Part shown: in pieces, positions 45,865-56,191 of the stretch | Layout: every line of letters starts with the position of its first letter | Position numbering within the stretch: position 1 is the first letter of the stretch | Origin: Bacillota bacterium | GTDB taxonomy: Bacteria > Bacillota > Sulfobacillia > DUMF01 | NCBI GenBank assembly: GCA_012840015.1 | Contig: DUMF01000016.1 | Coordinates: forward strand, 59,267 to 123,266 | Length of the DNA stretch: 64,000 bases | Direction: 5' to 3' | The notes under the pieces: generated by a model | Database searches by the model: none | Told to the model about the DNA's origin: nothing | The model's input: the letters and a program-made list of their open reading frames with translations, nothing else | Program-made: the position numbers and the translations under genes

Positions 45865-46920
45865 TTAAGAATTCCCCATCAGAAACTTTACGATTACGCC
45901 TGCTACCAATCCGATGAAAGGATCCGTGGCAGCCGTCACTACAGTAGACACCCCTCCAACAAGCGGGTCAGCGCTTATGGCCAGTTTGATGTTGGTCGGG
46001 AACGCTACGATAGCCCCTAACACGAACAAGAAACCTGCGATGGACTCACTCGGCACTCGCTTCCCGATAATTGGGAGCAACCCCGCGATCAGTATCGCTG
46101 TCATCAAGCCCATCATTATCACCGCAGCCGTAACCGGGTTGGGGGCAGCGCCCGTCCCGCTGATGATCGCTTCCACTGGGCCTCCACCAAACGCTGAGGA
46201 AACCGCATCTGCTATACCCGAGTAAAGCGTGACGTGATCCACATTCACACTGCTGCGGGCTATGCTGCCTGTTATCCCTGCATACGCAATGTTCCCGCCT
46301 ATTTGAAGGCAGATCATGGCGAGCGCCCCCCGGATGACAGAGGCAGAACGAAAGCTCAAAGGAATGCGTTTGATTTTCTCGATCTCCCCATAAGCGGGTT
46401 GCGTCACCTTCTCAGGAAGCAAAAGGCGCACTATCGTTCCGACGGCCACGCTTATTACGATAGTATTGACCAGGTTCTTGGAAAACGCATACACCCCTAC
46501 AGCAGAGATTAGGGAGCCCCATCCAACCAAAGCTTGCTCTTTAACCATCTTCACCGCTACGCTCGCCAGGATGATGCCAACGCCGGCCATCATCCCATTT
46601 TCAACTGCTGGCCCTATAAACCGTATGGTCGGTTCGAGCAGCCCTGCCGCGCCGATTATCGCCATTACGACTCCCGTGATGAACACAATGGCACATCGTT
46701 CATGCCTGTCCTTACCCATGGTGCCAGCTAGTACGATTGACTCTGCTTGAAACGATATCGGAGCGACCGATCTAAACAGCAATGCCCCCACTGTCCCCAC
46801 TATGAACCCCAAGGAAGTTGGCAATGCTGCGAATCCGAATGACAACGCGAGCAGCCCTTGAGGGAGCCCGTTCACTACCACCGCTATAGCCGCCATTAAA
46901 TCGCCAACCTGGAAACCCAA
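45865..46920 (-). CDS. NCS2-like purine/xanthine permease
   Basis: 351 residues with about ten membrane helices. GNIAYAGITGSIARSS and AFGGGPVEAIISGTGAAPNPVTAA resemble the substrate-site segments of nucleobase permeases, although the protein is shorter than typical NCS2 members (about 430). The phosphoribosyltransferase encoded divergently supports a nucleobase substrate. TTG 46920 has GGAGGGAAGAATAG upstream. The exact substrate is unknown. Confidence 0.7.
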   Translation of the reverse strand: MGFQVGDLMAAIAVVVNGLPQGLLALSFGFAALPTSLGFIVGTVGALLFRSVAPISFQAESIVLAGTMGKDRHERCAIVFITGVVMAIIGAAGLLEPTIRFIGPAVENGMMAGVGIILASVAVKMVKEQALVGWGSLISAVGVYAFSKNLVNTIVISVAVGTIVRLLLPEKVTQPAYGEIEKIKRIPLSFRSASVIRGALAMICLQIGGNIAYAGITGSIARSSVNVDHVTLYSGIADAVSSAFGGGPVEAIISGTGAAPNPVTAAVIMMGLMTAILIAGLLPIIGKRVPSESIAGFLFVLGAIVAFPTNIKLAISADPLVGGVSTVVTAATDPFIGLVAGVIVKFLMGNS

Positions 46921-47033
46921 CTATTCTTCCCTCCAATCGCGCATATTGTTCGGCAGCGTACTTTGATTTATCTTATAAGAAGCATTTATTCTTCGCGATT
47001 CCGGAAACTCCTTCGAAAGGTTGGCGATCAGGC

Positions 47034-47618
47034 ATGCCTCACATCCGATATGAAGGTCAGACCAGTTATGAAATCACGGTTTGCGGTTTAAAACGTAAAC
47101 TACCGGTAATTCAGATTGCCCCAGACCTGTGGATTGCCTCGTTCGTCATGCTGGGGGACGCGCAGCTCGTAAATGTTTGTGCTGGCGGGTTGGCCACGAA
47201 GCTCGCTCAATACGATTTCGAGTTGATGGTAGGGCCAGAAGCCAAAGTTGTACCTCTACTTCAGAGCCTGGCCACTCTATTGGGCCATCGCCGTTACGTG
47301 GTATGCCGTAAGAGCGTTAAAGCGTATATGCAAGACCCCATTGTAGTCGAAGTGCGCTCTATCACTACCAAGGGAGTCCAGACTCTCGTGCTCGATGGAC
47401 CGGACGTGGCCAGGGTGCGTGGAAAGCGGGTGGCTGTGGTAGACGATGTGGTTTCAACAGGAGGCAGCATAGAGGCTGTGGACACTCTTCTTCGAAAAGC
47501 CGGGGCAGAAATAGTCTGTAAAGCAGCGGTACTGAAAGAAGGAGATGAATATCAGGGAGACCTCATCTACCTAGGGACGCTGCCGGTTTTCAGCGCGAGT
47601 GGAAGCTGTAAGGCTTGA
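47034..47618 (+). CDS. Adenine/xanthine-type phosphoribosyltransferase
   Basis: 194 residues, type I PRTase fold. The PRPP-binding motif [16 protein letters not shown] (near 144-159) is intact, the hood and flexible loop ([21 protein letters not shown], in part) precede it. Length and the [11 protein letters not shown] motif fit adenine or xanthine phosphoribosyltransferases. Divergent from an NCS2-like permease across 113 bases, so uptake and salvage probably form a pair. The 3' end overlaps copA by 29 bases. No purine riboswitch was recognised between them. Confidence 0.8.
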   Translation: MPHIRYEGQTSYEITVCGLKRKLPVIQIAPDLWIASFVMLGDAQLVNVCAGGLATKLAQYDFELMVGPEAKVVPLLQSLATLLGHRRYVVCRKSVKAYMQDPIVVEVRSITTKGVQTLVLDGPDVARVRGKRVAVVDDVVSTGGSIEAVDTLLRKAGAEIVCKAAVLKEGDEYQGDLIYLGTLPVFSASGSCKA

Positions 47619-49788
47619 AATGTCTCAACAGCATGGAATTTGTGACGACCGAAATCGAACTTAAGGCCATTGCAGCACCCGCGACGATCGGATTGAGATG
47701 GCCTAGAGCCGCAGCAGGTATGCCCATTGCATTGTAAAATAGTGCCCAAAAGAAGTTTTGCCTGATCTTCCTCATGGTCGCCCTGCTTAAACGAATCGCC
47801 GCGGGTACTCCTCTTAAGTCTCCGGACATCAGGGTGATGTCGCCCGTCTCTATAGCGATGTCCGTGCCTGTCCCGATAGCGATCCCGACGTCTGCCGTGG
47901 CAAGAGCCGGAGCGTCATTTATTCCGTCCCCCACCATTGCCACTGTGTATCCCTTATCTTTTAGTTCCCGCACTTTGTCCGCCTTTAGCTGAGGGGGTAC
48001 CTCGGCCAATACGTCTTCTTCTCTCAGCCCGACCTCACGGGCTATAGCCAGGGCCGTCGCAATACTATCGCCTGTTACCATCAATACTCTCAATCCCATG
48101 GCGCGCATTTCAGCTATAGCTTCTTTGGATGGCTCCTTGACGGTGTCTGCCACAGCGATCAGGCCAAGCACGGTACCATCGCGCATAACGCTCATGACAG
48201 TCTTGCCTTCGGACTGCATTCGAGTTACCGTTCTCTCATCGGGCCCAGTAGCAGACGCCCGCCCGACTTCTACTTCCTTCCCCTCTACCAGGGCCCGCAC
48301 TCCCTTCCCGACAATCGCCTGGAAATCGCTCGGTTTAGGAATCTCGACGCTTGCTTCTCTGGCGCCTTCGACGATCGCCATGCCTAGAGGGTGTTCAGAA
48401 TACAGCTCGGCGGCAGCCGCCACCCGTAACAGCTCGTCGGCAGAAATACCAGCTCGCGGAACTACATCGGTGAGCGCGGGACGGCCTTTAGTGATCGTGC
48501 CGGTCTTGTCCAAGATAACTGCATTCAGCTTGTGTGCCCTTTCGAGGTGCTCCCCATTGCGTATCAGGATTCCGTTGGATGCTCCAACTCCGGTGCCTAC
48601 CATGATCGCTGTTGGCGTGGCAAGGCCCAACGCGCAAGGGCAAGCGATGACAAGAACGGCCGTCATGTTCATCACGGCTCGGGAGAGATCGTGCGACACA
48701 AAATACCATCCGATAAAGGTAACGCCCGCTACCAGCACTACAGCGGGCACGAAGTAGGCGGAAACCGTATCCGCAAAGCGCTGGATAGGGGCCTTGCTCG
48801 CTTGGGCATTCTCAACCACTCTCACTATTTGTGCCAGCACAGTGTCCTCGCCCACACCCGTCGTTTCCATCTTGAAGGAGCCCGCCACGTTTACCGTACC
48901 GCCAGTCACCTTGTCCCCGGGCCTTTTTTCCACGGGAATGCTTTCTCCCGTTAGCATGCTCTCGTCAACTGTGGACGACCCTTCTTTCACGACGCCATCT
49001 ACGGGTACCTTTTCTCCAGGCCTAACAAGTACGATATCGCCCACTTTTACGTCCTGTACTCGCACCTCCTTCTCCTCGTCGCCAACGAGGACGTGTGCCG
49101 TTTCCGGCCGGAGGTTCATCAATTCCCGAATCGCCCTCGAAGTGCGGCCCTTGGCGACGGCCTCAAGGAGTTTGCCCAGAGTTATCAAGGTTATCAATAC
49201 GGCGCCAGTTTCGAAGTAGACGTGCCCATGTGCCCCTGCGGCGGTACGCACCCCCAAGACCACCGCCACGCTGTAGAAATAGGCAGCAGAAGTGCCGAGC
49301 GCGACCAATACAGACATGTTGGCGGTCCCGCTTCGTAGAGCGTAATAAGAGTCCCTATAAAACCCCCAGCCCGCGATGAACTGCACCGGTGTCGCCAGCA
49401 CCCACTGGAACTGCTTGTCAAAAAAGAATGACGGTAGCCACGTCAGCCCTGTGAACTCTGCAATCATGGTCAAAAGCAGCGGAGCCGAAAGAACAGCAGA
49501 CAGTAAGAACGAATTGAGGTGGCGCTTAATCTCCTCTTTTCTCGCCTTGTCCTCCACGTCGGGCAATGCTTTCTCGGTTATCGGACAAGCATCATAGCCT
49601 ACTTCCCTTACTGCTACAGTGAGGTCGTCAGGAGAGAGGCGGTCAGGATCGTACTCTACTAACGCCGTTTCAGAGGCGAAATTGACCAGGGCGTCCTTCA
49701 CACCTTGGAGAGACTTCAGCTTCTTTTCTATTCTGGAAGCACATACGGCGCAGGTCATTCCCTTGAGCCTGAGCTTTGCCCTGGCCAA
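47590..49788 (-). CDS. copA: Copper-exporting P-type ATPase
   Basis: 732 residues. One N-terminal heavy-metal domain with MTCAVC (Cys 13 and 16), eight membrane helices, actuator TGES (280-283), ion-site CPC (383-385), phosphorylation DKTG (427-430), SEHPLG His-Pro, and [10 protein letters not shown]. The C-terminal helices with YNAMGIP and [12 protein letters not shown] support Cu(+) specificity. TTG 49788 follows GGGGAAGTGAGAG. No copper regulator or chaperone is adjacent. Confidence 0.93.
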   Translation of the reverse strand: MARAKLRLKGMTCAVCASRIEKKLKSLQGVKDALVNFASETALVEYDPDRLSPDDLTVAVREVGYDACPITEKALPDVEDKARKEEIKRHLNSFLLSAVLSAPLLLTMIAEFTGLTWLPSFFFDKQFQWVLATPVQFIAGWGFYRDSYYALRSGTANMSVLVALGTSAAYFYSVAVVLGVRTAAGAHGHVYFETGAVLITLITLGKLLEAVAKGRTSRAIRELMNLRPETAHVLVGDEEKEVRVQDVKVGDIVLVRPGEKVPVDGVVKEGSSTVDESMLTGESIPVEKRPGDKVTGGTVNVAGSFKMETTGVGEDTVLAQIVRVVENAQASKAPIQRFADTVSAYFVPAVVLVAGVTFIGWYFVSHDLSRAVMNMTAVLVIACPCALGLATPTAIMVGTGVGASNGILIRNGEHLERAHKLNAVILDKTGTITKGRPALTDVVPRAGISADELLRVAAAAELYSEHPLGMAIVEGAREASVEIPKPSDFQAIVGKGVRALVEGKEVEVGRASATGPDERTVTRMQSEGKTVMSVMRDGTVLGLIAVADTVKEPSKEAIAEMRAMGLRVLMVTGDSIATALAIAREVGLREEDVLAEVPPQLKADKVRELKDKGYTVAMVGDGINDAPALATADVGIAIGTGTDIAIETGDITLMSGDLRGVPAAIRLSRATMRKIRQNFFWALFYNAMGIPAAALGHLNPIVAGAAMALSSISVVTNSMLLRHFKPYSFHSR

Positions 49789-49792
49789 ACTC

Positions 49793-50824
49793 TCACTTCC
49801 CCGACTGGTATTTCTTCACTGACTTAATGTGTGCAGAATAAGTAGTATTGAATTCGTGTGTACCGTCGTTCCGCGCTACGAAATAAAGGAATTTGTGCTG
49901 CGCCGGGTAAAGTGCAGCCATGATCGAAGCCCGTCCTGGGTTACAGATTGGCCCAGGAGGCAGACCTGAGACCTTATAAGTGTTGTATGCCGAGTTGGAA
50001 TTAAGGTCAGCCAGAGTCGGGATCCCGTTTCTCTTGCCCACCGCATACAGAACGGTGGGATCTGCGTCTAGTTTCATCCCCAGGCGAAGACGGTTATGGT
50101 AAACGCCGGAAATCACAGGGCGTTCCGAGTCAATTACCGCTTCTTTCTCTATCACCGAAGCCAACGTGACCACCTGGTGTGGCGTCATGTTCAGTTCTGC
50201 AGCCCGCCTGAGCATTTCGTCACTGAACACGTGGCGAAACCTATCTACCATCAGGTCAATTATCTGCTCTGCCGACATGTTCCGCGAAACCGAGTAGGTA
50301 TCAGGAAACAAGTAGCCCTCGAGTGGATACTTGGCTTTGTATCCGGGAGGCAAGAAATCACCGATTCGTTCAGTCTTCGCAGCAGCCTCGATGAACGCTT
50401 GCTTGCTCACAAGGCCGCATCGTTCGACCAATTCCGCGATTTCTTCTACTGTTAAGCCCTCTTTCACTGTAACAGTACAACCTGGAGGTTGACCTTTAAG
50501 CAGCTTGTCTATCAGCTGAAAAATGCCAACTCCCCCAGACAACTGGTACTCACCGGCCTGCAACTTGCCGTCAGCCTTTTTCAATCTAGCGGCCATGCAA
50601 AACAAAAAGCTGCTCCTGATTAAACCTTCTTTCTTCAGGAGAGCAGCTATTTGAGCAGTGGAACTCCCGGGTTCGATCACTATCGTCTTTACGCCCGCCC
50701 GAGCGGGACTGGGAGGAAGACTTGCCTGCCATACACACCAAACTGCGATGAGCACGCTGAGCAAAACCCCGGTGCACACAAGAACGACCACGCTATTCTT
50801 ACGTGGCCGCACCCACATGCTCAT
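49793..50824 (-). CDS. mltG: Endolytic transglycosylase MltG
   Basis: 343 residues. An N-terminal membrane helix (about 10-32), a LysM-like domain ([20 protein letters not shown]) and the YceG catalytic domain with [10 protein letters not shown], the catalytic Glu in LASVIEKEA and [17 protein letters not shown]. It cleaves nascent glycan strands and sets their length. The ATG overlaps the DUF1292 stop as ATGA. Confidence 0.95.
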   Translation of the reverse strand: MSMWVRPRKNSVVVLVCTGVLLSVLIAVWCVWQASLPPSPARAGVKTIVIEPGSSTAQIAALLKKEGLIRSSFLFCMAARLKKADGKLQAGEYQLSGGVGIFQLIDKLLKGQPPGCTVTVKEGLTVEEIAELVERCGLVSKQAFIEAAAKTERIGDFLPPGYKAKYPLEGYLFPDTYSVSRNMSAEQIIDLMVDRFRHVFSDEMLRRAAELNMTPHQVVTLASVIEKEAVIDSERPVISGVYHNRLRLGMKLDADPTVLYAVGKRNGIPTLADLNSNSAYNTYKVSGLPPGPICNPGRASIMAALYPAQHKFLYFVARNDGTHEFNTTYSAHIKSVKKYQSGK

Positions 50825-51117
50825 TCGTCCTCCTCATCTTCCTCGTCCGTCTCCTCACTGCATAAAGCATCGTATGCCTCAACAGCCTGTTCAAACTCCT
50901 CATCGTCTTCGATGGGAATCAACAATTGTTCACCGTTTTCGTCCGTCTCCACCCTCATGATCACGGCTTCGTCAGGCTCCGCACCCTCTTCCAATGGCAA
51001 TAGCACGGCGTACTCCTTATCGTCCACCTGGAAAACATCGACGAGCTCGAACTCATGCTCCACCCCATCGTCATCAGTCAAAACCAGAACATCTTCATCC
51101 TTCTCTTCCGGACTCAC
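50821..51117 (-). CDS. DUF1292 (YrzB-like) acidic protein
   Basis: 98 residues, strongly acidic, with the DUF1292 pattern VLTDDDGVEHEFELVDVFQVDDKEYAVLLPL (in part). Usually encoded between ruvX and mltG or near ireB, as here. Function unknown. GTG 51117 has GGGAGGTGAACGA upstream; an ATG five codons earlier lies within that site. Confidence 0.85.
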   Translation of the reverse strand: MSPEEKDEDVLVLTDDDGVEHEFELVDVFQVDDKEYAVLLPLEEGAEPDEAVIMRVETDENGEQLLIPIEDDEEFEQAVEAYDALCSEETDEEDEEDE

Positions 51118-51174
51118 TCGTTCACCTCCCATCCCTTAAACATGGTGTAATTGTAATATGTAGGAAAATCGGTG

Positions 51175-51609
51175 TCAATCGTCGCGAGAGGAAGGGCGTT
51201 CCAGCCTGTCGAGGTATCCCTGCAGAATGAGGCATGCCGCTACTTTATCGATAACACGCCGCCTCTTCTGTCTGCTCAGATTCCCCTCAATCAGGGCTCG
51301 TTCCGCCTCGACCGTGCTCAGCCTTTCATCCCAGAGCTCGACGGGGAAACCTTCTGACTCCAGCGCCCGGGCTAGTTCCACGATCTCCCCGCCGAGGCTT
51401 CCTGGTGTACCATCCATGTTCCTAGGGAATCCTATCACGATCAGCGCGACTCCCCGCTCACGCGCTATGTTCCCGAGAAGCGCTGCCACTTCTCGCGGAT
51501 CCCTGGTACGTGGCGTGACCACCCCTATCGGGCACGCCACCCGAGCTGATTCGTCGCTCACCGCGAGCCCGATGCGCGACAGTCCATAATCTACCCCTAA
51601 CGCTTTCAA
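51175..51609 (-). CDS. ruvX: YqgF/RuvX family Holliday-junction resolvase-like nuclease
   Basis: 144 residues. RNase H-like fold: ALGVDYGLSRIGLAVSDE with catalytic Asp near residue 6, VIGFPRNMDGTPG, ELWDERLSTVEAERALIEG (Glu/Asp) and the C-terminal DKVAACLILQGYLD (Asp). In bacteria it functions in 16S rRNA 5' processing. The ATG overlaps the aldo-keto reductase stop as ATGA. Confidence 0.93.
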   Translation of the reverse strand: MKALGVDYGLSRIGLAVSDESARVACPIGVVTPRTRDPREVAALLGNIARERGVALIVIGFPRNMDGTPGSLGGEIVELARALESEGFPVELWDERLSTVEAERALIEGNLSRQKRRRVIDKVAACLILQGYLDRLERPSSRDD

Positions 51610-52568
51610 GCGCCACCCGCCCGGCTTTCACCTATCTTGATGTAGTATCCAGGACATGCCGCCACACAATACCCGCATAACACGCATTTATCGCGGTCAA
51701 TGGTACTCTTCCCACCTACCAGCGAGAGCGCCCCGAACTGGCACGCTTTGCAGCACTTGCCACACCCCTCGCAAAACGGCTCTATTGCGAGCTGTCTGGG
51801 CACGCTGTTCAACGCTTGCTTGATGTGCGCCGGCACTTCCAGCCCTGAAAGCACGGCTGCATCTGCCTCGAGCTCAAACACGTTGCTGACTCCCACAGCC
51901 ACAGAGTCCACGCATTTTAGGTCTCTAACATACTGCAAGGCGGAAACGAAATCAGCGTAGAATCTCCCTCCGGCCAACGCTTTCATGGCGTATACTCCTT
52001 TGCCGGCGTCTTTCGCCGCTTGGAGGGCCCTTAGCATCCTATTCAGCCCGCCCTTCACTCCAATACCGTCGCGGTTCACGATGGCGTGAACCACGTCGAT
52101 TTCCGGCATAGTCGCAAGGATTTCCACTACCTCGGCGTAGTGGGTGGACACGCCTACAGCGCGTACTATCCCTCGTTCTCTAGCCTCAATTAGATAGTCC
52201 AGCGCTTCCTGGTGCCCCCTAAGCGTCAAACCAGACTCCTGCTCATGGAGCATGAAAATGTCTATCACGTCTCTGCCGAGTTCGAGCCGAGCCTTGTCTA
52301 CGCTCCGGCGCATCCCTTCGCGCGTATAAGCGTAAGATTTCGACGCCACTACTACGTCCTCAACTCCGTTCAACCCTTGCCTCAGGTGACTGTATGTTTC
52401 ATATATCTCGGCAGTGTCGAAGAAGTTGATGCCTAGCCTCAACGCTTCCTTAATCAGCGCCGCTCCTTCGCTAGGACTCATATTAAGCTGTAACGGGCCC
52501 ATCCCGAGGGTGCCGAAGCACATTTTCGAAACTATAAGGCCCGTCTTGCCTAGAGTTACGAAGTTCAT
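51606..52568 (-). CDS. Aldo-keto reductase with C-terminal ferredoxin domain
   Basis: 320 residues. An AKR barrel (FDTAEIYETYSHL, catalytic Tyr and a Lys in VVASKSY, FMLHEQ His) fused to a C-terminal domain with CEGCGKCCKACQFGA and CVLCGYCVAACPG, enough for two [4Fe-4S] clusters. Such fusions occur in anaerobes and may use ferredoxin instead of or beside NAD(P)H. Substrate unknown. It abuts the class V FBPase gene, so the two are probably cotranscribed. Confidence 0.87.
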   Translation of the reverse strand: MNFVTLGKTGLIVSKMCFGTLGMGPLQLNMSPSEGAALIKEALRLGINFFDTAEIYETYSHLRQGLNGVEDVVVASKSYAYTREGMRRSVDKARLELGRDVIDIFMLHEQESGLTLRGHQEALDYLIEARERGIVRAVGVSTHYAEVVEILATMPEIDVVHAIVNRDGIGVKGGLNRMLRALQAAKDAGKGVYAMKALAGGRFYADFVSALQYVRDLKCVDSVAVGVSNVFELEADAAVLSGLEVPAHIKQALNSVPRQLAIEPFCEGCGKCCKACQFGALSLVGGKSTIDRDKCVLCGYCVAACPGYYIKIGESRAGGA

Positions 52569-53669
52569 TTACTCGATCTCCGTGAACCGGTTCTCTAGTT
52601 TCTTCACCACCTCGGGCATCGTAGTATACTCCATCTCGTCCAATGGCAATCGGTGCGGCTCGAATGGCCCCAACCTTCGCATGTACGAAGCCAGCTCGTT
52701 AGCCATCTGGCGTGCTCCGTCGAAGGCTACGTCCGCAAAAAAGTCTACCGGGCCCACCAGTTTACCCTCTGCCAGCTGGAATCCCAGAGCGACCACCCTA
52801 GGTGGACCATCGAACCGGCTGGGGCAAGCATGGGCTACGGATACCGGCATTAGTGGTCCGTTGTGCGAACCGCGCATCCAGCCAGCCACCAGGTGTGGCA
52901 TGGCAAACGGCTCAAGCGCCTCGCCTACCGCAGGCATACCGCTCTGGCATCGTACGATGCACACAGGGTCGTCTTTGCCAACGTACCGCCCTGCAATCAA
53001 GCTCAGCCTCTGGGTAGAGCTGGTGGCAGCGATCTCGTTCAGAGTTCTGGAGTAAACCGATTTCACGCAGAAACGCGCCGGGGCTCCGATGAATACCAAC
53101 ATATCGTAGATGTCTTCAGGGCAGTTGAATAGAATTCTCTTCTTGGCCATTAGGTCATGAACCTCAAAGGTGAAACCGGCGTGCATCTTAGGATCTATCA
53201 CCAGGCCCGCGGTGTTGAACGGATCCGCAAACATCTTATAAAGCGGAAAATTCCACGCGCCGGGCTCCGTTTTGTCCGCCATGAAAATGATTACAGGTTC
53301 ACTGGGCCGCTCCACGAATTCCATCTCCGCCACACCAGGCCCCATGCCGCGAACGTTACCCGAAAAGGAATCGCTGAGCAAGTCCTGGCCGGCTCCATAC
53401 AGTTTCAGCTTCTTAGCTTCCTGCGTGGCCGCTACGAAAGCATCCCAAGCCAGTTTATGTACTTCCTCGTTGTCAACACCTTTACGGTGTGTCATGATCA
53501 GCTCGAGATCGTCACCCACCCCTGTAACGTGGTAGTCGTCCAGCACTCCTTTACCTTTGTCATCCAACACTTCCGCGGCCTTTTGCTTGAGGATATCGTG
53601 CACAGTGGCATGGCCTACATACCCTCCCACGTCGGCCTTTATAACAGTGAGCGTTATCTTGGTCGCCAA
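52569..53669 (-). CDS. fbp: Fructose-1,6-bisphosphate aldolase/phosphatase (class V)
   Basis: 366 residues. The N-terminus KITLTVIKADVGGYVGHATVH is diagnostic for the archaeal-type bifunctional enzyme, with DDLELIMTHRKGVD, FMADKTEPGAWN, GMPAVGEALEPFAMPHL and MRGSHNGPLMPV following. It makes fructose 6-phosphate from triose phosphates in one protein, a gluconeogenic enzyme of archaea and deep-branching thermophilic bacteria. TTG 53669 follows GGAGTG. Its presence is a sign of thermophily and anabolic sugar synthesis; bifunctional activity was not tested. Confidence 0.93.
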   Translation of the reverse strand: MATKITLTVIKADVGGYVGHATVHDILKQKAAEVLDDKGKGVLDDYHVTGVGDDLELIMTHRKGVDNEEVHKLAWDAFVAATQEAKKLKLYGAGQDLLSDSFSGNVRGMGPGVAEMEFVERPSEPVIIFMADKTEPGAWNFPLYKMFADPFNTAGLVIDPKMHAGFTFEVHDLMAKKRILFNCPEDIYDMLVFIGAPARFCVKSVYSRTLNEIAATSSTQRLSLIAGRYVGKDDPVCIVRCQSGMPAVGEALEPFAMPHLVAGWMRGSHNGPLMPVSVAHACPSRFDGPPRVVALGFQLAEGKLVGPVDFFADVAFDGARQMANELASYMRRLGPFEPHRLPLDEMEYTTMPEVVKKLENRFTEIE

Positions 53670-53819
53670 GTATCATCACACTCCTTGTCGGTAAACTGTG
53701 GACTCTGGTGCGCTCGTTCTTATCCTATCACACCAATCAAACGCACACACCGTAGAATCGCGATTGCACCCAGAATATACTGGATCGACTGATATTCAGG
53801 GTAGTGAGGGGACCACGGC

Positions 53820-55301
53820 ATGAAGCATCCCAAACTCGACCAGAACCGCACACCACTCGTGAGTGCACTTAAAACCTATTCGAGCACCGTCAGATTTCAC
53901 ATGCCAGGACATCGGGGAAGCAATTCAGCTCCGGCGGAGTTGCTCGAACTTATCGGTGAGCGCGGCGTCTCCTACGACGTGACGGGAGTACTTGGACTGG
54001 ATGACCTACACCAGCCTACAGGCGTTCTAAAGGAAGTGCAGGCCTTAATCGCAGATGCTTTTGGTGCTTCCGAAAGCTATATGGTAGTAAACGGCACTTC
54101 CGCGGCCGTACACGCAATGATCCTTTCCACTGTAAGACCTGGGAAAAAGATACTGATACCACGGAACATACATAAGTCCATACTTTCCGGAATCATACTG
54201 AGCGGCGCTATTCCAGTCTTCTGCACTCCTGAATACGACGAATACCTCGGAATAGCTATGGGGGTCTCCCCCGAAGCTTTGGAAACCTCGATCCGGCGCC
54301 ACGGACCGGTAGACGCTGTACTCCTGGTGAATCCGACTTATTACGGTATAACTACCGACCTGCAGAAACTATGTCAGATAGGCCACGACTCATCGGCAAC
54401 CATGATCGTCGATGAGGCACACGGCCCCCACTTCAGATTTCACCGGGCGCTGCCACCTCCAGCCCTCGATTGCGGGGCAGACATGTGCGCCCACGGAATG
54501 CATAAGATTCTAGGTAGTCTAACTCAGTCATCGCTATTGCACGTCAAAGGGGATCGTGTAGAGCGCTGGAGAGTACAGGGAGCCTTACGTTTGATCCAAA
54601 GCACATCTCCGTCCTATTTGCTCATGGCTTCACTGGACGCAGCAAGGAAACAGATGGTAACCCAAGGCTACGACCTGCTCGAAAAAGCGCTGAGAATGGC
54701 ACGTGAGCTGAGGAACGAGGTCAACGAAATTTCGGGCCTCGTGTGCTTCGGGCGTGAGATACTCGGGCGTCCGGGCGTCATCGACCTCGACGAAACCAAA
54801 GTGACCGTTAGCGTCAAGGAGCTGGGCATTACTGGCTATCAAGCAGAAGAATATATCCGCCATAAATTCAACATCCAGGCAGAAATGTCGGATTTGTTCA
54901 ACGTCCTTTTCATAGTTAGCTTCGCCAACACCGAGCAGGACATCAAACGTCTCATAGAAGCGCTCAAAGCCCTCAGCCGGGAGTCCAAAGCCATGAGCAA
55001 TAAGAAGGTCCAAAGCATACTGAAGCAGGCATCCACCATCGTGCTTCCGCCCGAACCTGAATTCCGCATGACCCCACGAGAAGCATTCTTCGCGCCTTCC
55101 GAACGCATGCCGCTCGAAAAGGCTGTAGGCCGCGTCTCCGCGGAAACGGTAACCTGTTATCCTCCGGGGATCCCGATCCTGTACCCCGGTGAAGTCATAT
55201 CAGACACAGAAGCCGACTATCTTAGAATGGTTAGAGCTACTTCCCTAAGGGTTTCGGGACCTGAAGATACCCAGCTGCGATGGTTAAGGGTGGTTTCGTG
55301 A
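53820..55301 (+). CDS. Orn/Lys/Arg decarboxylase family PLP enzyme
   Basis: 493 residues. The N-terminus TVRFHMPGHRG and DVTGVLGLDDLHQPTGVL are signatures of the Bacillus SpeA/YaaO type. The PLP fold has VNPTYYGIT, DEAHGPHF and the lysine motif CAHGMHKILGSLTQSS. The C-terminal domain (MTPREAFFAP, YPPGIPILYPGE) is intact. It likely decarboxylates arginine, lysine or ornithine; substrate is not resolved. First gene of a plus-strand operon with an amidase-like and a CofE-like gene, a context not typical for polyamine synthesis alone. Confidence 0.9.
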   Translation: MKHPKLDQNRTPLVSALKTYSSTVRFHMPGHRGSNSAPAELLELIGERGVSYDVTGVLGLDDLHQPTGVLKEVQALIADAFGASESYMVVNGTSAAVHAMILSTVRPGKKILIPRNIHKSILSGIILSGAIPVFCTPEYDEYLGIAMGVSPEALETSIRRHGPVDAVLLVNPTYYGITTDLQKLCQIGHDSSATMIVDEAHGPHFRFHRALPPPALDCGADMCAHGMHKILGSLTQSSLLHVKGDRVERWRVQGALRLIQSTSPSYLLMASLDAARKQMVTQGYDLLEKALRMARELRNEVNEISGLVCFGREILGRPGVIDLDETKVTVSVKELGITGYQAEEYIRHKFNIQAEMSDLFNVLFIVSFANTEQDIKRLIEALKALSRESKAMSNKKVQSILKQASTIVLPPEPEFRMTPREAFFAPSERMPLEKAVGRVSAETVTCYPPGIPILYPGEVISDTEADYLRMVRATSLRVSGPEDTQLRWLRVVS

Positions 55302-56191
55302 TGGGCACTCACTCACCGGTTTTGTTGAATGTCTGGGCGTCTCACACCCCAGAATCCTCCCTGGTCTGCATGGAACTCACTGACAAGGCAGAGGTGAGAA
55401 GCCGTCAACCAGAGCCGCACGTTCTCCTCGCCGAACTTGGTGGGGTTCTCTGCCTGATGCATCCCGATCGGATAAGAGTGCTGGATGGCCTGATTCATCA
55501 CTTAGAAGTCCAGGTTAAAGACGACATGACTGTTGTGGTCGTGAATTGCGAAGTACCGATTGTACAACCCCGGGTCCTCGTACGTGAAGGTCAGCCATTT
55601 CAGCTTTGCCTGCAGCTAAATCGCCAGCCGGTGATCTTTCCCAAGCCCTTCGGCCCCATAATCATAGACCCAGCTTGTGGTGGTCGGATCAAAGGCGCCA
55701 GAGGTCCCATCAATCTGATCGAAAAGAAGCTGAACCTCGATGTAGCCCGTTACCTTGGTGCCATCCTGGAGCAGCATAACGTCAAGATCTCGTTCACCAG
55801 GGACTCAGATGTAGACGTAACCAAGGAAGCCCGTCTACTCATGGCGAAGAAAGCCGGCGCATGGGCTATGATCACGTTGGCCATGGGGTCATCAAAGGAT
55901 GGCGCAGAGCGAGGAACGAGGGTCCTATACTCAATTTCGGCCAAGGATAGCTTGGCTTTGGCCAAAGAGATCCACGTTGCCCTCATCGAACGCCTAGGCA
56001 TCCCCGATCGGGGTATTTCGCCATCCAAGGAGTACCGCTCCCCCTTCGTTTGGGTGAGGATTGAGCCGGTCGTACTAACGAACAAGCAGGATGAGGCGAT
56101 GATGCGCAGCCCAACGTTCAAAGAGAGAATAGCGCGTGCTATTGTGAACGGCCTGCTCAGGCACGTACGTCAAAGGGAGATGCCTCAATGA
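55301..56191 (+). CDS. Amidase_3-fold protein lacking zinc ligands
   Basis: 296 residues. The C-terminal half resembles N-acetylmuramoyl-L-alanine amidases: IIIDPACGGRIKGARG (120-135) aligns with the usual VVIDPGHGG-x-DPGA-G, and INLIEKKLNLDVARYL with the Glu segment. The first zinc His (DPGHGG) is Cys (DPACGG), and the second, normally in SIHAN, is absent (TLAMGS, 192-197). The Glu is kept (near 141). It is therefore unlikely to be a normal amidase. The N-terminal 110 residues match nothing recognised. No signal peptide is seen, so it is probably cytoplasmic. ATG 55301 overlaps the decarboxylase stop (TGATG), and its stop overlaps the CofE-like start. Confidence 0.65.
   Translation: MGTHSPVLLNVWASHTPESSLVCMELTDKAEVRSRQPEPHVLLAELGGVLCLMHPDRIRVLDGLIHHLEVQVKDDMTVVVVNCEVPIVQPRVLVREGQPFQLCLQLNRQPVIFPKPFGPIIIDPACGGRIKGARGPINLIEKKLNLDVARYLGAILEQHNVKISFTRDSDVDVTKEARLLMAKKAGAWAMITLAMGSSKDGAERGTRVLYSISAKDSLALAKEIHVALIERLGIPDRGISPSKEYRSPFVWVRIEPVVLTNKQDEAMMRSPTFKERIARAIVNGLLRHVRQREMPQ

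Noticed and set aside
46921..47033. Purine riboswitch between the permease and phosphoribosyltransferase
   Set aside because: The gap is 113 bases and lacks the conserved purine-aptamer core.
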